Origin: Paraphysoderma sedebokerense
Lineage: Eukaryota > Blastocladiomycota > Physodermatomycetes > Physodermatales > Physodermataceae
DNA length: 64,000 bases
Direction of reading: 5' to 3'
Assembly (NCBI GenBank): GCA_025602915.1
Contig: JAHLJZ010000009.1
Coordinates: 488,233-552,232, forward strand
The stretch's first letter is position 1. Each line of letters begins with the position of its first letter. This document shows positions 45,164-57,800 of this stretch, in pieces. The translations under genes and the position numbers were made by a program. Under the pieces are notes generated by a model. The model had not been told where the DNA came from. It was given only the letters and a program-made list of their open reading frames with translations, and ran no database searches.

Positions 45164-48100
45164 ATGGAAGACCGCAAACGATCTTTTGAGAAGCAATCTT
45201 CCTCGTCCTCCCATCCACATTCTCATTCCTCACCTACATCTCCATCTTCACCACCGAATAAGCGAATTCACTTGGATCCTTCTGTTACCACTTCATCTTC
45301 TTATGTATCCTCATCAAAAAGGGAAGAAAGCGATAAGATAGGAGCCGCTAGTAGCGGTCAGGGTGGACCTGTGTCTGGTTCAAATCACATGAAGGATGAC
45401 AAAATCAAGAAGAATCAGGAAGACGATATACCCGAGGTACATATTAAGTTTTTATTTTTGATATATTTGGTCGCTTCTTCATAAATGACAGGATATGGAG
45501 AATTATTGAGTTGTGTTTGCCGAGCGGAGTTACCCCACGTTTGGTAGTTTTGTGTTTATTTTCCATCACACTGCGCTAGAATATGATGATCATCCTGTTA
45601 CGAGTAACGGATTCATCAAATATTGTCTATTGTTGGGTTATGTTGGGAACTGTTTCTTTCGTTCCGTATTTCGATTTGGATCACGATAATAGTTAAATGA
45701 ATCACCGGAAAGCGTACTTATTGATTCATCCACCCAAAATTTCGGGGTTGCTTCCGGCAACATTGTCGTCATGTACTGTTATTAGGAGTTATACTGACTT
45801 TTTATTGATAAATTTATTATTGGTCGTTACGGCTCCTCAATCGAAATGTGAATTTCAACACGCTTCCCCCGAAAACTCGAAATTTATCGCATCGAAACAT
45901 TTGGTTCATTTACTTTTTAAATCCTCTGAAAATTGGGTTGCAAACCACACAGGATTCCGTCCTGCAATTTCAGAAAGAAGCGATATGGCGACAGATGCAA
46001 GAGTACAAGCGAGAATATCACTTAGCTGACGAAAGGATACGGAAGTTGAATATTCGCAACGATCGGGTGGAAGGAACGTTGAAAGTGGTTGGAAAATGGT
46101 GGAATACGGTATGTTGTAGCACTCTTGTTGACTGAAATTGAGATTGCTGATCGAAGTCGCTCTGTCACTTTTGATTATGTATACGAACTGCCCTTATCTA
46201 TTTGGCTAACATTGACTTTCTTTCAGTTGATTGAGGATTTCAGGGTAATGATAAATCGGCTGTCGCCCCTTGGCATTGATGAACTCAAATCCATGCTAGA
46301 ACGGGAATGTGAGTCCTAGTATTTGCTTCTATTCATTATTAACGAACATACCTAATCATAGTTGTATATATCTTTAATTAGCCGAAAAACGATTCGTCTT
46401 CCTCCGCTTTCTCCTTTCCTCCTCTATGACAACAGATTCAGAATCCCTCGATTCATACATATCCTCCCGATGCGCTGATGCAAAGAACCTACTCTCTCAA
46501 GTTATTTCAATTCTCGAATCCCAATCTGCTTCATCTTCATCTCTTTCCGATAACGACACCATTAAGTTGATCGACACCCTCCAATCCCGACATCATGAAT
46601 TGAACTCCAAAATATCAGATCTAGAGAGTGATTTGTTTAGGACTACTGAAAAATTGAAGAAGACCGAGCATGAACTCAACGAAGCCCATTCCTTGCGAAA
46701 GCGAGCTGAAAAAAGAGCTGATAGGGAAAACAGTACAACGTTTAAAGCCGCATTTCATATTGAGGGCGGCAACAATGCAAAAGAACAAAATGAAGAATCA
46801 AATCAAAATGCATCAGCGAGCATAACTTCACCTCAGGCTGATAATCAGGTTGGTATACGATTTCTTTTTTGCTGTAATGTAAACATATATCTGACGTTCT
46901 TCCTCTTTTGCGGAAACTTTTGAAAGCAGAAGGAAGATTCAAACGGCATTCCACTCACCGCTCAAATCTCGTATTATACGTTCCTCGCCACAAATCGACT
47001 CAAAGAGATTGAAACGTTAAAACAGGAAAGAATCAATTTGAATAAAGAAATCGACGATCTTAAAGCTAAATTAATTGAAATACCGGAGACAGTTATCTTG
47101 GAACATCCTGTGCATAAAGTTGCCTTAAGTCAAGTAACCTTTCTGCAGAAAGAAGTGCACCAGTGGAGAAGTATGGGTGAAAGTAGAGGTCGGGAATTGG
47201 AAGAACTGAAAAGGAAGAAAGAAAAATGGTTGGAAGGATTGAATGTTTGTTCTTTTTACTTTTGTCTTGATTGTGTCGAAATTAGCTAATCAATTTTGCT
47301 CACTTTTTACCCGTGTCCTCTCCTTTTTCATATTTCGCGGTATCCACAACAGAAAGAGGAATCAGTCCGATTCAAAAATATGGAAGAACAACTCAAAAAT
47401 ACGCATGCAGAGACAGTGCGACTGCGGCAGGAACGTGAGGAGCTAAGGGGTAAGTTGGCTCTCTTAGCTGAAAAGGAATCGTACGTAAGACAAGATACGA
47501 ACGAAATTAGGACATTGGCCAATACGTTGAAGGTATGAACAGAATTTCTTTCTCCAGGTACGATGCACCTTTGTTATGAAATCTGATCAGAGTTGTGATA
47601 TTACAGTGCCGAATCAACGCTCTTGAGAACGAGATAGTGAGACTGAAAGAAACGATAGCAATAAAAATGAATGATCGGAGTGCCGTCGAATTTTATGCGA
47701 AGTTTCCAAATTTGGCGTTAGAAAGTGACATGAGGAGTCGAATAAGGTCCGCTTTATATTTCATTTAAGTAGGGAGATAACGGAAAATTTAACCATAGGT
47801 TATGATAATATAGCGAGCTTGAGGAAGAAGTGAAAGCATTACGAAGTCAGTTGGACGCATATAAAGAGGCTCAAAATCCGGCAAGGGAAATGGCCGAAGT
47901 ATGTATACCTGGTTCATTCCCGTCGTCTTCTTTTCGTTATAAATAACCATTCCCTCTCCTTTTTTTGATGCGCCTTTGATACAGGTACTTATCTCGGAGC
48001 AGAATCTAAAAGCGCAGATTGAACAACTTAACAAACGAATATCGAAATTTGAGCTAATTTTGGGGTCGAACATAAATTTTGATAATCCAGAGGTAAAGAG

Positions 48101-49460
48101 TTTAGTTGAAAAGCTGAGCGAGAAGCAGAAGAAGATTGAAGAGCTGGAAGTTAAAGTAACGGGGAACGACGAGGTTCGTAAATTTTTGAATTCAAGTCCT
48201 TGGGTTGCTCTGCCTGCATAACATGTGAAACTTGATCTGATCTCCTTATATATTCGTCTCTCTTTGCGCTACGTTCGTCCATATATTTCGTGATCCATAC
48301 TTAATAGATTCAAAAGGCACTTTTGTCAGAAATAGAGAGCCTCGGACAAAGTTGGAAAGAGCTCGCCCGACAGAATAATAGCAAAATTATGAATTTGGTC
48401 GAAAAAGAAGATCAAATCGCGCAATTATTGAATGAGGTATGGTTATTCCATTATTACGCTGCGACCCGATTTTCGTAACGATAATACGATTCCTTAAACA
48501 GAAAATATCAGCGCAAAACAAATTCAATGCCTTACAAAAGCAGATGGAAATGTATAAAACGACGCATATTACACAGCTGAAGAGGCAAAATGAAAAGCAA
48601 TCAGAATTTATACGGAAGTTAGACGAGAAGGAGAAAACCTCGGCGCAACAAATTGTAAGGACATTTTATCATTGATCGAGGTATGGTGGACGTAGTAATT
48701 CTAACGTCGTTTCTCTTATACCGTAGATGAACCTAGAACGCGAAATCGCACATTTAAATACAGAGTTGCAATCCCATCGAGATAAGAACGTTCAGCTGAT
48801 ACAGGATAATGTTGAACTGAAAGAACGAGTGCAACGAAGTGATCATAAATTTCATGATGTTCGTAGTTACTTTGTCGTTGTTTGTCCTGACTTCTGTTTG
48901 CAGCGGTTCAATTTTAACATATAGTGTATTGTTTTCAATGATAGATGACGACGCAGCTGAAAGATCGGGGTGAATCATTGGAAGAGGAACGACATCAACG
49001 GAAACGGCTTGCTGTAAGTCACCTCTTGTTATTTAAACCTTATTGACATTAGCAAAATAGTAACTGTCGTTCCTGTTACTTTCTGTTATGTAGGAAGAAA
49101 ATGATATTCTGAAACGCAAGTTGGATCATTATACGAAAGCGAATGCCGGTGCTGTTGATAGTGATATGAAAAAATTACTAGAAGATTACAAGGTAAAGTA
49201 TTAGTTTCTGCTATTGTCGTCGCGATATCGCGTCCAGTGTTTGCGTTATTATTGTTTACTCACGAAATTTCGTCCGCAATCATCAGACACTGCTGAAATG
49301 TCCAACATGCAATGAACGATTTAAGTCTCATGTAATTGCTCGATGCTGGCATGTATTTTGCAAGCAATGTATCGAATCACGATTGGAAACTCGCCAACGA
49401 AAATGTCCGAATTGTTCGGAACCGTTCGGCGTGAATGATGTTAAACAGATATACCTGTAG
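45164..49460 (+). CDS. BRE1: BRE1 E3 ubiquitin ligase for histone H2B
   Basis: A gene of about a dozen or more exons, starting with the ATG at 45164 (exon 1 45164-45436) and, after a 516-bp intron, exon 2 at 45953. A Ser/Pro-rich leader with PPNKRIHL precedes QKEAIWRQMQEYKREYHLAD, the conserved BRE1 N-terminal helix. Long coiled coils (EEREELRGKLALLAEKE-like heptads) fill the middle. The C3HC4 RING is at the extreme C-terminus in the last exon: CPTCNERFKSHVIARCWHVF followed by CKQCIE and CPNCSEPFG. BRE1 with Rad6 monoubiquitinates H2B, coupling transcription to H3K4/K79 methylation. The stop is at 49458-49460. The RING and N-terminal motif make the family certain; a few internal splice sites are approximate. 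Confidence 0.93.
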
Positions 49461-50062
49461 TCGATTGAGAATCTACATGTAGTAGTTGGAGTATGGATTA
49501 ATGTCATATACTAATAGCGGTGTGATTGTCGATTGTGGAAGGTTGATAATTTTATTGACGGTTTTGTAAAGTTGAGCGGGGATGGTGTAGGGTTATGCGG
49601 GCTGTGTGGACTCTTTTTGTTGACGATTTATACCTTGCAGATATATGGAAGATGTGAAACGTATATAACGGTGGCTCAACAATAAACAATAAATATGAGA
49701 AATAGAAAGGGAAGACTGTGGAGATATGGACCTGGCCATCAACGATTCAGTTGTGAGGTTTGCATTCATTACTTCGGTCCATTAGTTGAGTGCTTCAATG
49801 GTTCGATTTATCTGGTTTTCTTACATTTTGTTGTGGCATCCTAATGCTGATTGAGAAGAAAGTTGAAACACTCATTTGTTAATAAATTTAAAATAATTGC
49901 GAATCATGTGCCGATCCGTTGTCCAGGCGTACAAGAGTTCAAAATTCACAGAGACCGCCAACAAAATCGTATCTAGCTAGCGTCTGATTTCTTCACTTAT
50001 ACATTAACAAAGATCGAATCCCGTTTTGTTTTTTTCTGAAAATTCAACATCGGACATCAAGA
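49461..50062. other. Intergenic region, no gene seen
   Basis: About 600 bp between BRE1 and TXNDC9, both plus strand. Nothing beyond presumed 3' UTR and promoter is seen. Confidence 0.4.
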
Positions 50063-51220
50063 ATGACAGCTACACACGGAGAGTATGTGTATTTTCCCAT
50101 GCCTGCCCTGGTTCCCATTCAGACTAGTTGTTAACAGCTTGCACGTTTTCCTACATTCTCTATTATGACTACTACATTGATATTTTGAACAATTAATTTA
50201 TTGGCTGTATTTGTTACACCCCAAATGGCTGAACCCCAACTCTAGAGTGTCGGATAAAGTGATTGAGCGACTAAACGATTCTGACGCCGACGATGATCTA
50301 TTCGACGAATTGGAGAAAGAATCTGAATATGAAATGATGAAATTCCGTGAACAGAGGTTAGAACAATTGAAGAGAGAGTAAGTAATATTTCAACAGCTCT
50401 CTGACCTTTCTTGTGTTTGCACCGCTTGAATGGGATGGTTTTTGTTTTTGGGAAGCCTAAATAAGTGAGATCGATGTGTTTTACTCAACACCTCTGCTTT
50501 GTGTGTTTATCTAGAGTCACAAAAGTGAAGGAGATGAAAGAAAATTATCATGGTGATTATGTTGAGATAACCGAGGAAAAAGAAGTGCTCAAGATAACGA
50601 CGACAGTTAAGAAATGTGTTGTCCATTTCTTTCATAAAGAGTTCAGACGGTGTCAAATTATGAGCAAACATTTGGAGGTGAGATATACCGAGATATTGCT
50701 TGTTCAGTAGAATGTTGAGTCTAACATTTTGGTTTTGAATTAATCCACAAGATTTTATCTCGAAAACATTTCAAAACACGTTTCATCAAAGTCGATGTCG
50801 AAAATGTGCCATTCCTTGTCGACAGATTAAAGATACAAGTTCTGCCATGCGTTATAGCATTTATTGATGGTGTTGCTGTCGACAGGTCAGTCGAAGTTCC
50901 TTTCCTTTGACCCAACTCATGATATTCATGCATATTAACATTCAAAATTACAGGGTTGTCGGTTTCGAAGAGTTAGGAAATACGGATTCTTTCAGAACGC
51001 CAATATTGGAAAAGAGACTTTTCAAATCAGGTAAATTATTGTTTGATTCGGCATCTCGGTCTATGCGTGGTGATATGTTAAGGACACTTTATTAACCACT
51101 ATCCTCTGGATTCCGATCTTAGGTGTGGTGACACCGACAGAAGAGGACTTACCAGCACAAACAAGCAAGTCTATATTCGGATTCGCTGAAAAGGCGTACG
51201 ATTCCGATGAAGACGAATAA
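50063..51220 (+). CDS. TXNDC9: Thioredoxin-domain protein TXNDC9 (phosducin-like, Plp1/APACD type)
   Basis: Six exons (50063-50082, 50246-50377, 50515-50677, 50752-50885, 50954-51030, 51123-51220) give 207 residues. An acidic helical N-terminus (DADDDLFDELEKE, KFREQRLEQLKRE) precedes a thioredoxin fold with VVHFFHKEFRRCQIMSKHLE, KTRFIKVDVENVPFLVDRLK, VLPCVIAFIDGVAVDRVVGF and a C-terminal DSDEDE. As in the family, the active-site CxxC is replaced by a single Cys (RRCQ), so it is not a redox thioredoxin. TXNDC9 binds the chaperonin CCT/TRiC and modulates folding of tubulin and actin. The 20-nt first exon is inferred from phase and a good GTATGT donor. Confidence 0.9.
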
Positions 51221-51513
51221 AGAGATTGAAAGTGGAGTTTTGAATGCGTGAAATTCAGGACATCGTCTTTTTGTGTAAAATATCAATGACCGTCTATTAG
51301 TGCGTTACGTTAAAATCAAACTTTGGCTTAACAGATTTATGTACTTGCCACTTGTAAAATCTATTTGGGATGAAAAATTCTACACGGATCAATATCTGAG
51401 TCCAAAATGATGACAAATGTTCGTATCAAATGCAGGAGGCTGCGCCTCTAGTCATCCTTAAATATATATACAGTCTATCCCTGGATCCCACTTGGCTTCC
51501 TCCCACCGCAACT

Positions 51514-52779
51514 TCAAAATCTTCGTCGATGAGGCCCCATGAAATCCCATACGTGCAATTTAAGTTCATCTGTCCAGTCTCCTTTAAACCAAGACATACT
51601 TTCGTTCATATGTGCAATCGCTCTGGGGCCAAATTTTGACTGAATGTTGGTGACGATGGGCGTCCGGTTCGCCTGTGATTCTTTTCGTAGCTCGGCTATA
51701 ATTTTTTTGAGCTCACTAATACCGCCGTCCCTAGGTGCAGAAGTGACACTTGATACGGTCGATGCCACTAACATTTTGAACCAATGTTAAAATCATGAGG
51801 ACAACAAGACATCCACACCGACTTCCAACGAAATTCAGGCATGCTGAAAAAATATCTGTATACCAGAACATTACCTTGTGATGGCGGCTTTTGTTCCATG
51901 GCCTTTATAATTGTCGTAAATTGGGGATGATTTTTCAATTTCGTCAGCATTAACTCGATCGTCGATTTCCAATCCAAATTGTTCCAAACGAATTCTACCA
52001 GTTCATTTGAACCACCTTCCTTCATACCTAAATACCCTCTCAGTTTTGCAATCGCTTTATCAAATTTTTCTTGATCTTTCGTCGATTTTCCCCTTCCTGG
52101 TAATCCCTTAGCATCTAATTCTAATTGAAGTTCTCGTTCGAGTGTTGGTAGGCCATCAGGACTGGCAAGATATTCGTATGGGTTAAAAGGAGATTCTAGT
52201 CGACTAAAAGAAGCGGGATCTTGAAGAAGATAAATAAATTTTCCATTGATCATGCTTGCGTTACATTTTTGAACCATGGCTACAAATGAAGGACATTTGT
52301 ATTCCCTGTAGAATGCTAGGTTGCGTTCTTCGTATCTGAAATCAAAAAAAAGGTCAAAGTAAGACTTCCGAGAGGAGTAGAAGAGAATGATCGAACACCC
52401 ACAATTTCTGATATAGATGTTGAAAATGCCCTTTTTTTATCCTATCTGACGATTTTACTACATATTTTAATCTCAGTTTTACCGAATCCTGTCCCTTCAG
52501 TACCGTTTCTTGCAAGTGCGCCAAGTAGCGTTTACTCATGACAAAGGTCATTTCATCTTTTCCAGTAGTTTGATAGACGTCAAAAAACGATGGCCGTTCT
52601 TTGAAAAATGTGGTCGGTTCGGGGGGAAATGAAGGACATAGAACGTCATGGTATCCGCTAAACATTTGTCGAAATTTTTTGACATTACACCATGCACCTT
52701 TAGAACAGAATAGTAAGAAATGCTCTACACTGAGGGCTTTCTCAAAATCGGTCCAATCGGACATATGGGTCGAAGTCAT
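51514..52779 (-). CDS. Conserved-looking protein of unknown function
   Basis: Three exons (52779-52403, 52335-51875, 51767-51514) give 363 residues. It begins MTSTHMSDWTDFEKALSVEH and is mixed helix/strand with no low-complexity regions. Visible segments include HFLLFCSKGAWCNVKKF, SPFNPYEYLASPDGLPTLER, AIAKLRGYLGMKEGGSNELV and SELKKIIAELRKESQANRT. No transmembrane helices, signal peptide or nucleotide-binding motif are seen. The even composition suggests a folded domain under selection, but I do not recognise the family. Confidence 0.72.
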
Positions 52780-53376
52780 TGTGAATTTATATTATTTAGT
52801 GTAGTTAAGTAGAGTGTACGGAGACACTTTGACTAGACGTGTGCTTAGCGGCGCTTTCTCAGATTGTCGAAGTCCCGCTCAACCGACTTGACGCGGGTAC
52901 AATCTTGACGTGATATCAGACTTAGTGTCTCATCACAGGTTTGAAAACGATTAAGATTGCTTCCCAAGACCAGAATGGGAACGGTCTGAATTAATATATT
53001 CCCAGGTCAATCAATTCAATAAAGAGACGGGAAGACAACGATTGGTTAACAGAAGCTTAGATTCTGAGAGTTGCAATACAAATTTCATCCGTTCATTTCA
53101 CAAAATAGTCTGAACGGTTTTATTCTCAAACGACTACGTTCCGGCATTCTCTGTCGCCATTCTCTCCAGTGCGTCCCCTCAAATCCTCGGTTGATTTCTT
53201 ATCAAGCCCATTAGTGAGCTTCGCACATTCCAGTTCTAAAGGCGGCAGCTCGGTTTTGTTGGTTTTAATGTAGTCCCATGCCATCTCCGCATATTTCGGC
53301 GAAATCCGTGGAATGCCGACCTAGTCGAGCGCAGGATGAGTCAACTCAAAAATGCATGGAAGCAAGAACGTAGATG
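52780..53376. other. Intergenic region, no gene seen
   Basis: About 600 bp between two minus-strand genes. It should hold the promoter of the 363-residue gene and the 3' UTR of the PfkB kinase. No motif stands out. Confidence 0.4.
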
Positions 53377-54573
53377 TCAAAGAATCGAAGGACTAACTGT
53401 TCTTAAAGCTGTTGCACCGAAGAAGTGGCCCAACCGTATGCAATCTTGTAAGGGAAACTCCCTGTATAGACCTGCCGCAAACCCTATGCAGTTTACACAG
53501 GCCGGGAAGGAGATTAACAACAAACGATAGCTCGGATAATTGAAGAAGAATAACGAGTCAAACCGGCTAAGAAGCAATCACCGCACCCAGTAGGGTCGAC
53601 TTCGTCTGATACGTGATATCCCATAACATGTATTGTTTCACCAGATTTCAGATATGCGGTAGCGCCTTTTCCACCCCTTGTAACTAATACATTGGTTCTA
53701 GCCCGAAGCAACTCTAAATTTACATATTTCAATTCTGAACTTGAGATCTTCAGCCAAGATAACGACTCCAGACAAGAATGGAATTCAGTATCTGCTAAAT
53801 TTTTATGAATCAATTTGTTTTGGGCCTTATCGACGTATCGAATAAGTCCTTGAATATCGGCCAATAAATGATTGGATCTTTGAGATAAGGAAGTGATTGT
53901 TGACGAAGGTATTTCGCCCACAATACCGACTGCAAGTGAGATGGGGAATTTGCCATCGCGCACAGAGGAAGGACAGGGAATATCCTCAGGCAGAATCGAA
54001 GAGCATGTGTGTTTTACAGACTCTATTCGTTCTATCGAGTCTGATGCCGACGAAGAAAGGGTAGGGGTATAAAAGTCTGATACGAAATGGGTAGTGTGCT
54101 GGTCTGAAACGACCAGTGGCTGAAGATATTTAGGCTTTGTCCTGTCATGATAGTCAAAATCTTTTCCCTAAATGAAATGGATGGAAAGAAAGGGTAATGT
54201 TAAAGCAAGTGAAGAGTTTGCGTAAGATTAATAATTGAAGTTAGAAAGAAATTGATTGAAATTACGATATCGACACTATAAATTGAAGGCGAAGTCGTGA
54301 AAGTAGATGAACATAATAACTGACCACTTTTGAGACAACACGACAAGGGATGGATAAAGCGGATAAGATGGTACTTATGAAGCCGACACTCCCTCCGAGG
54401 GCGGAGACTGTGGTTCCATCCTGAAGAATCAGAGAGTCTAATCAGATGTGAGGTTAGTTCATAGCGGGATGGGGGTAGAGCAAGGGAACACAGTACATAC
54501 CATGGCTGTAGTGGCCGACAACCAAGAGAGGAGCGTCCTTGCTAATGCTACTGTCCTTGTCTGCAATGTTCAT
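53377..54573 (-). CDS. PfkB-family carbohydrate kinase, inositol 3-kinase type
   Basis: Four exons (54573-54501, 54420-54326, 54167-53564, 53483-53377) give 292 residues. The N-terminal strand LLVVGHYSHD is followed by ALGGSVGFISTILSALSIPC, SILPEDIP, LAVGIVGEI and LADIQGLIRYVDKA, a pattern close to plant myo-inositol kinase (MIK) proteins. The ATP/anion-hole signature is DPTGCGDCFLAG at 247-258, with the catalytic base Asp253. The usual DPTGAGD alanine is cysteine. The intron placed between FLAG and FAAGLYREFPLQD restores the C-terminal helix GHFFGATALRTVSPSIL. The enzyme should phosphorylate a small polyol, perhaps myo-inositol, in the cytosol; the substrate is inferred. Confidence 0.84.
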
Positions 54574-54876
54574 CAAATGTAGTCGGTGTATATATCATGT
54601 ATCGTTCTCTCTCCATATCCCCATTCCTCATCTCATGTTCCCTAAATGAAAAACGCGTAGCACTAATGTCACGTGTTCTACAGTTGAGGTCACGTGTCAG
54701 TTTGTTTTGCGATTCCCTCTCTCTCAGAGTGGGCAGACAGGAAAGGGAACGACATTCGCCACTGCAAATAGAGAACACATACATTCCTGCTTTAGATTAC
54801 CCTCACCGCCATACAGCATCAGATCACATATATTTAATTAAACTCGTCTAGTATTCCTGTTGTCTATATTCCCACA
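54574..54876. promoter_or_regulatory. Divergent promoter, PfkB kinase / SCC3, with two GTCACGTG elements
   Basis: 303 bp between opposite starts. GTCACGTG occurs at 54668-54675 and again with GGTCACGTG at 54688-54696; the CACGTG cores are at 54670 and 54691, 21 bp (two helical turns) apart. This is the same arrangement as in the SIZ1/CENATAC promoter. Confidence 0.5.
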
Positions 54877-57800
54877 ATGCCAGGTAAAACCGCTAACGCG
54901 GGCCCTTGTTTACTGTTACTCATTGCCCCTGTATTCAACCATTAGCCCTTTTCTAACGTTTTTTCGTCTCCGTCTCCTATGCTGTTGATGTCTAAAAGCC
55001 GGAAGAAAACGAAAGGTTCCGGAGAGTTTAGTGGATACTTGCACGAATTTGCAGGATTCCTCAGAGAGCAAAGATGACACGTCCGTTCATCAAGACTCGA
55101 TCGCTTCGCCAGTGAGTTCCACTAGACGATCGACGAGAAACATAGAACGGAATAACACTGTTCAGAGTAATTCAAGCAAGGAAGCAGAAGGTATTTGAAT
55201 CGTTTCAGCTTCTCGATTAAAATGTGACCGCGAAATGGTTCATGAGAACAGCGGTGGCTGGACAGGCGCCGTACTGGAATAACCAGCGCGTGAATGAGAA
55301 ATCGACAGTTTGCTTAGGCCGTAGCCTTAGAGTTCTGGATTTATCACCATAGATGGGCTGCTCTGACAGGATTCATTACATTCACTCCTATCCTTCAGAA
55401 GACGACAATGCAGACGAATTGTCCGAGCCGCCGTCGGATTCCTCATCGGATTCTGAAAATTCCGACTTCGAAGAAACTGAACGCCAAACTCGCACACCGC
55501 AGAGCACTACTAAGAGAGCGACGGTTTCTTCAACATCCGCTGTTGATGCGGATGGATTCAAGATTCCAGTAATAAAGCAAGCTCGATCGCGAGGACCAAA
55601 GCCCAGAGTAGCAGTGGATCCTTCGGATATTGGAGATGATTTGTGGGGTTAGTCGTCAATCTATCACCGCCTTATTGATTTCTTGTATTCTTATTCGCTA
55701 ACAATCATCAATTGGCTGAACACTTGTAGCGGCAGTGCAGCATCCTAATATATCCATCGCCTCACTTGTGTCAGACTGGCTCAGCTCATATTCTAGTGGA
55801 GGAAATGGCACGCAAGGTGAACTCACGGAAGCCAAGGGTGAAGCCCTTTTGCGCTTAGTTAATATGATCATTAAGGTGCATGGTTATTGATTCGTTATGT
55901 CAATTTCCGATTGCTGACAAATTTTCAGGCAACTGGTTGTCCAGGATCATTAAATAAGCAACAATTTGAAGACCAAGACTCCGTCGCCGACTGGCTTGAA
56001 GAATTACAGGGACATTTCGACCCGGTAAAGCAATTCGTTATTTCTGCCTGCTTATCTCTATTATTATTAAACCAATCTTTGGTATTTTCTCTGAAGAATG
56101 CATCGCCCGACATTGGATTGTTTTCCGGCAAAGCGACGACCACTAAACGTCATCCCAAGAATAAGATCAAGAAAGCTTTTCTGGAGTTTTTTGACAAACT
56201 CTTTGCCAGCATAAAATCCGAAGTACTCTTTGATGAGGTTTTAGTGGACGTTTTGAGCAACTGGGTGGTCGCAATGTCTAGGTGTGGCCTTTGTTTGACA
56301 TCACCTTATCGGTTTCTCAAATAACCATAATGACACCCATTAGCTCCGCCTTCCGCCCGTTTCGTATAACTGCAGCGACCTTATCACTTCATATACTCAC
56401 TATTCTTTGTGGAATCGCTTCTGACCTAAATACTGAACACAACATGCTTTCTCGACAACTCAGCACCGAAGTAAAAAAATCCGGTTCTACCAAACTTAAC
56501 AAGAATGAGCGAGTGAGAACGCTTGATCTCAGAGTTCGAAAATGTCATGATAGAAAAGTAGCATGCGAGGGTTTGATCAATGGATTATTCGATTCGTACG
56601 TTGCAGTCTTCTATCTGTAGTGCTGGCTGATGAAGAGGTCTAACATGCAATCACATTAGTGTGTTTGTGCATAGGTATCGTGATATTGAACCGTCTATTC
56701 GCCAACAGTGTATCACGTCGTTGGGAACGTGGATTGCAAGATATCCTGATCATTTTCTTGAGGCAACTTACTTGCGATACATTGGCTGGATGTTGAGTGA
56801 CAAGGTATGTTGAAATGGTACTGTTGTCCCGTATGCATACGTAGTTAACTGATGTCAACCAATTTCGTCCCCTAGAATCCGGCTGTACGCACGCAGGCGA
56901 TCAACTCCCTGTTAACTCTTTATCAAGATGACCGATACGCCAGCGGCTTACGATCTTTCACGGAAAGATTCAAACCTAGATTGTTAGAATTGGCGATGGA
57001 AGAAGTAGCTGAAACTGTTAAATCAACCGCCCTATCCTTGTGCAGTCGGGTTGCCACGTACGGATTATTCGAAGATGACGATCGATTGAATTTATGCGTC
57101 ATGGCATTGTCCAATTCTTCAAAGATTCGTCACGATATTGCTCCCTTAGTCAAGCAAGTTTTCGAGGAAGATTTTCTCGAAGAAGCTGTTAGTCATGCAC
57201 AACAAGTTTTTACATCTTCCACCTCGCCGTATGAAATTGATGACAGTGAAGCGGAAAAATTTGTTTCGTTCAAAGCGCTGGCAAAGTTTATGATAAGAGT
57301 GTCGAAGCGATGTGATAATCTTGTGAAAGGAGAAAATGATATGAATCCCGAGGAAAGTGATGAAGAGAATGATGAATCTGATGAGCTACCCAAAGGTGTT
57401 CCGGTCGGTCAGATGAAAAAAGAAAAAGGAGGACACGTTGCTGCTTTCGTTGATGGCTTGTGGTCTGAACTAGAGTTGATTCAGGTTCGTAACACCTTGT
57501 TTAACAGTAAAGGAAACTCACTCAATGGCTAACTAACAATTACCGAATATAGGACTATTCCTCTCTTGCGACATTTCTTTCAACCGATTTCACTTGCCCG
57601 GATACTGACTCCCCGACAGCGACACAGTCTGACTCGGTGTTATCCCTATCCCCTGCTGAGGAAAAGACACTTCTTACCCTTCTTAAATTCCAAGTGAAAA
57701 AAATAACTTCGGCCGAACCTCTTTTCCCGGGCGCTGCTACGGTGCCATCAGCGAAATCTACTCGAAAACGACATGAAGTAGATTACGTCGAGACGAAACA

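Noticed and set aside
53336-53530. 64-codon plus-strand frame
   Set aside because: Shadow of the last exon of the PfkB kinase on the minus strand.
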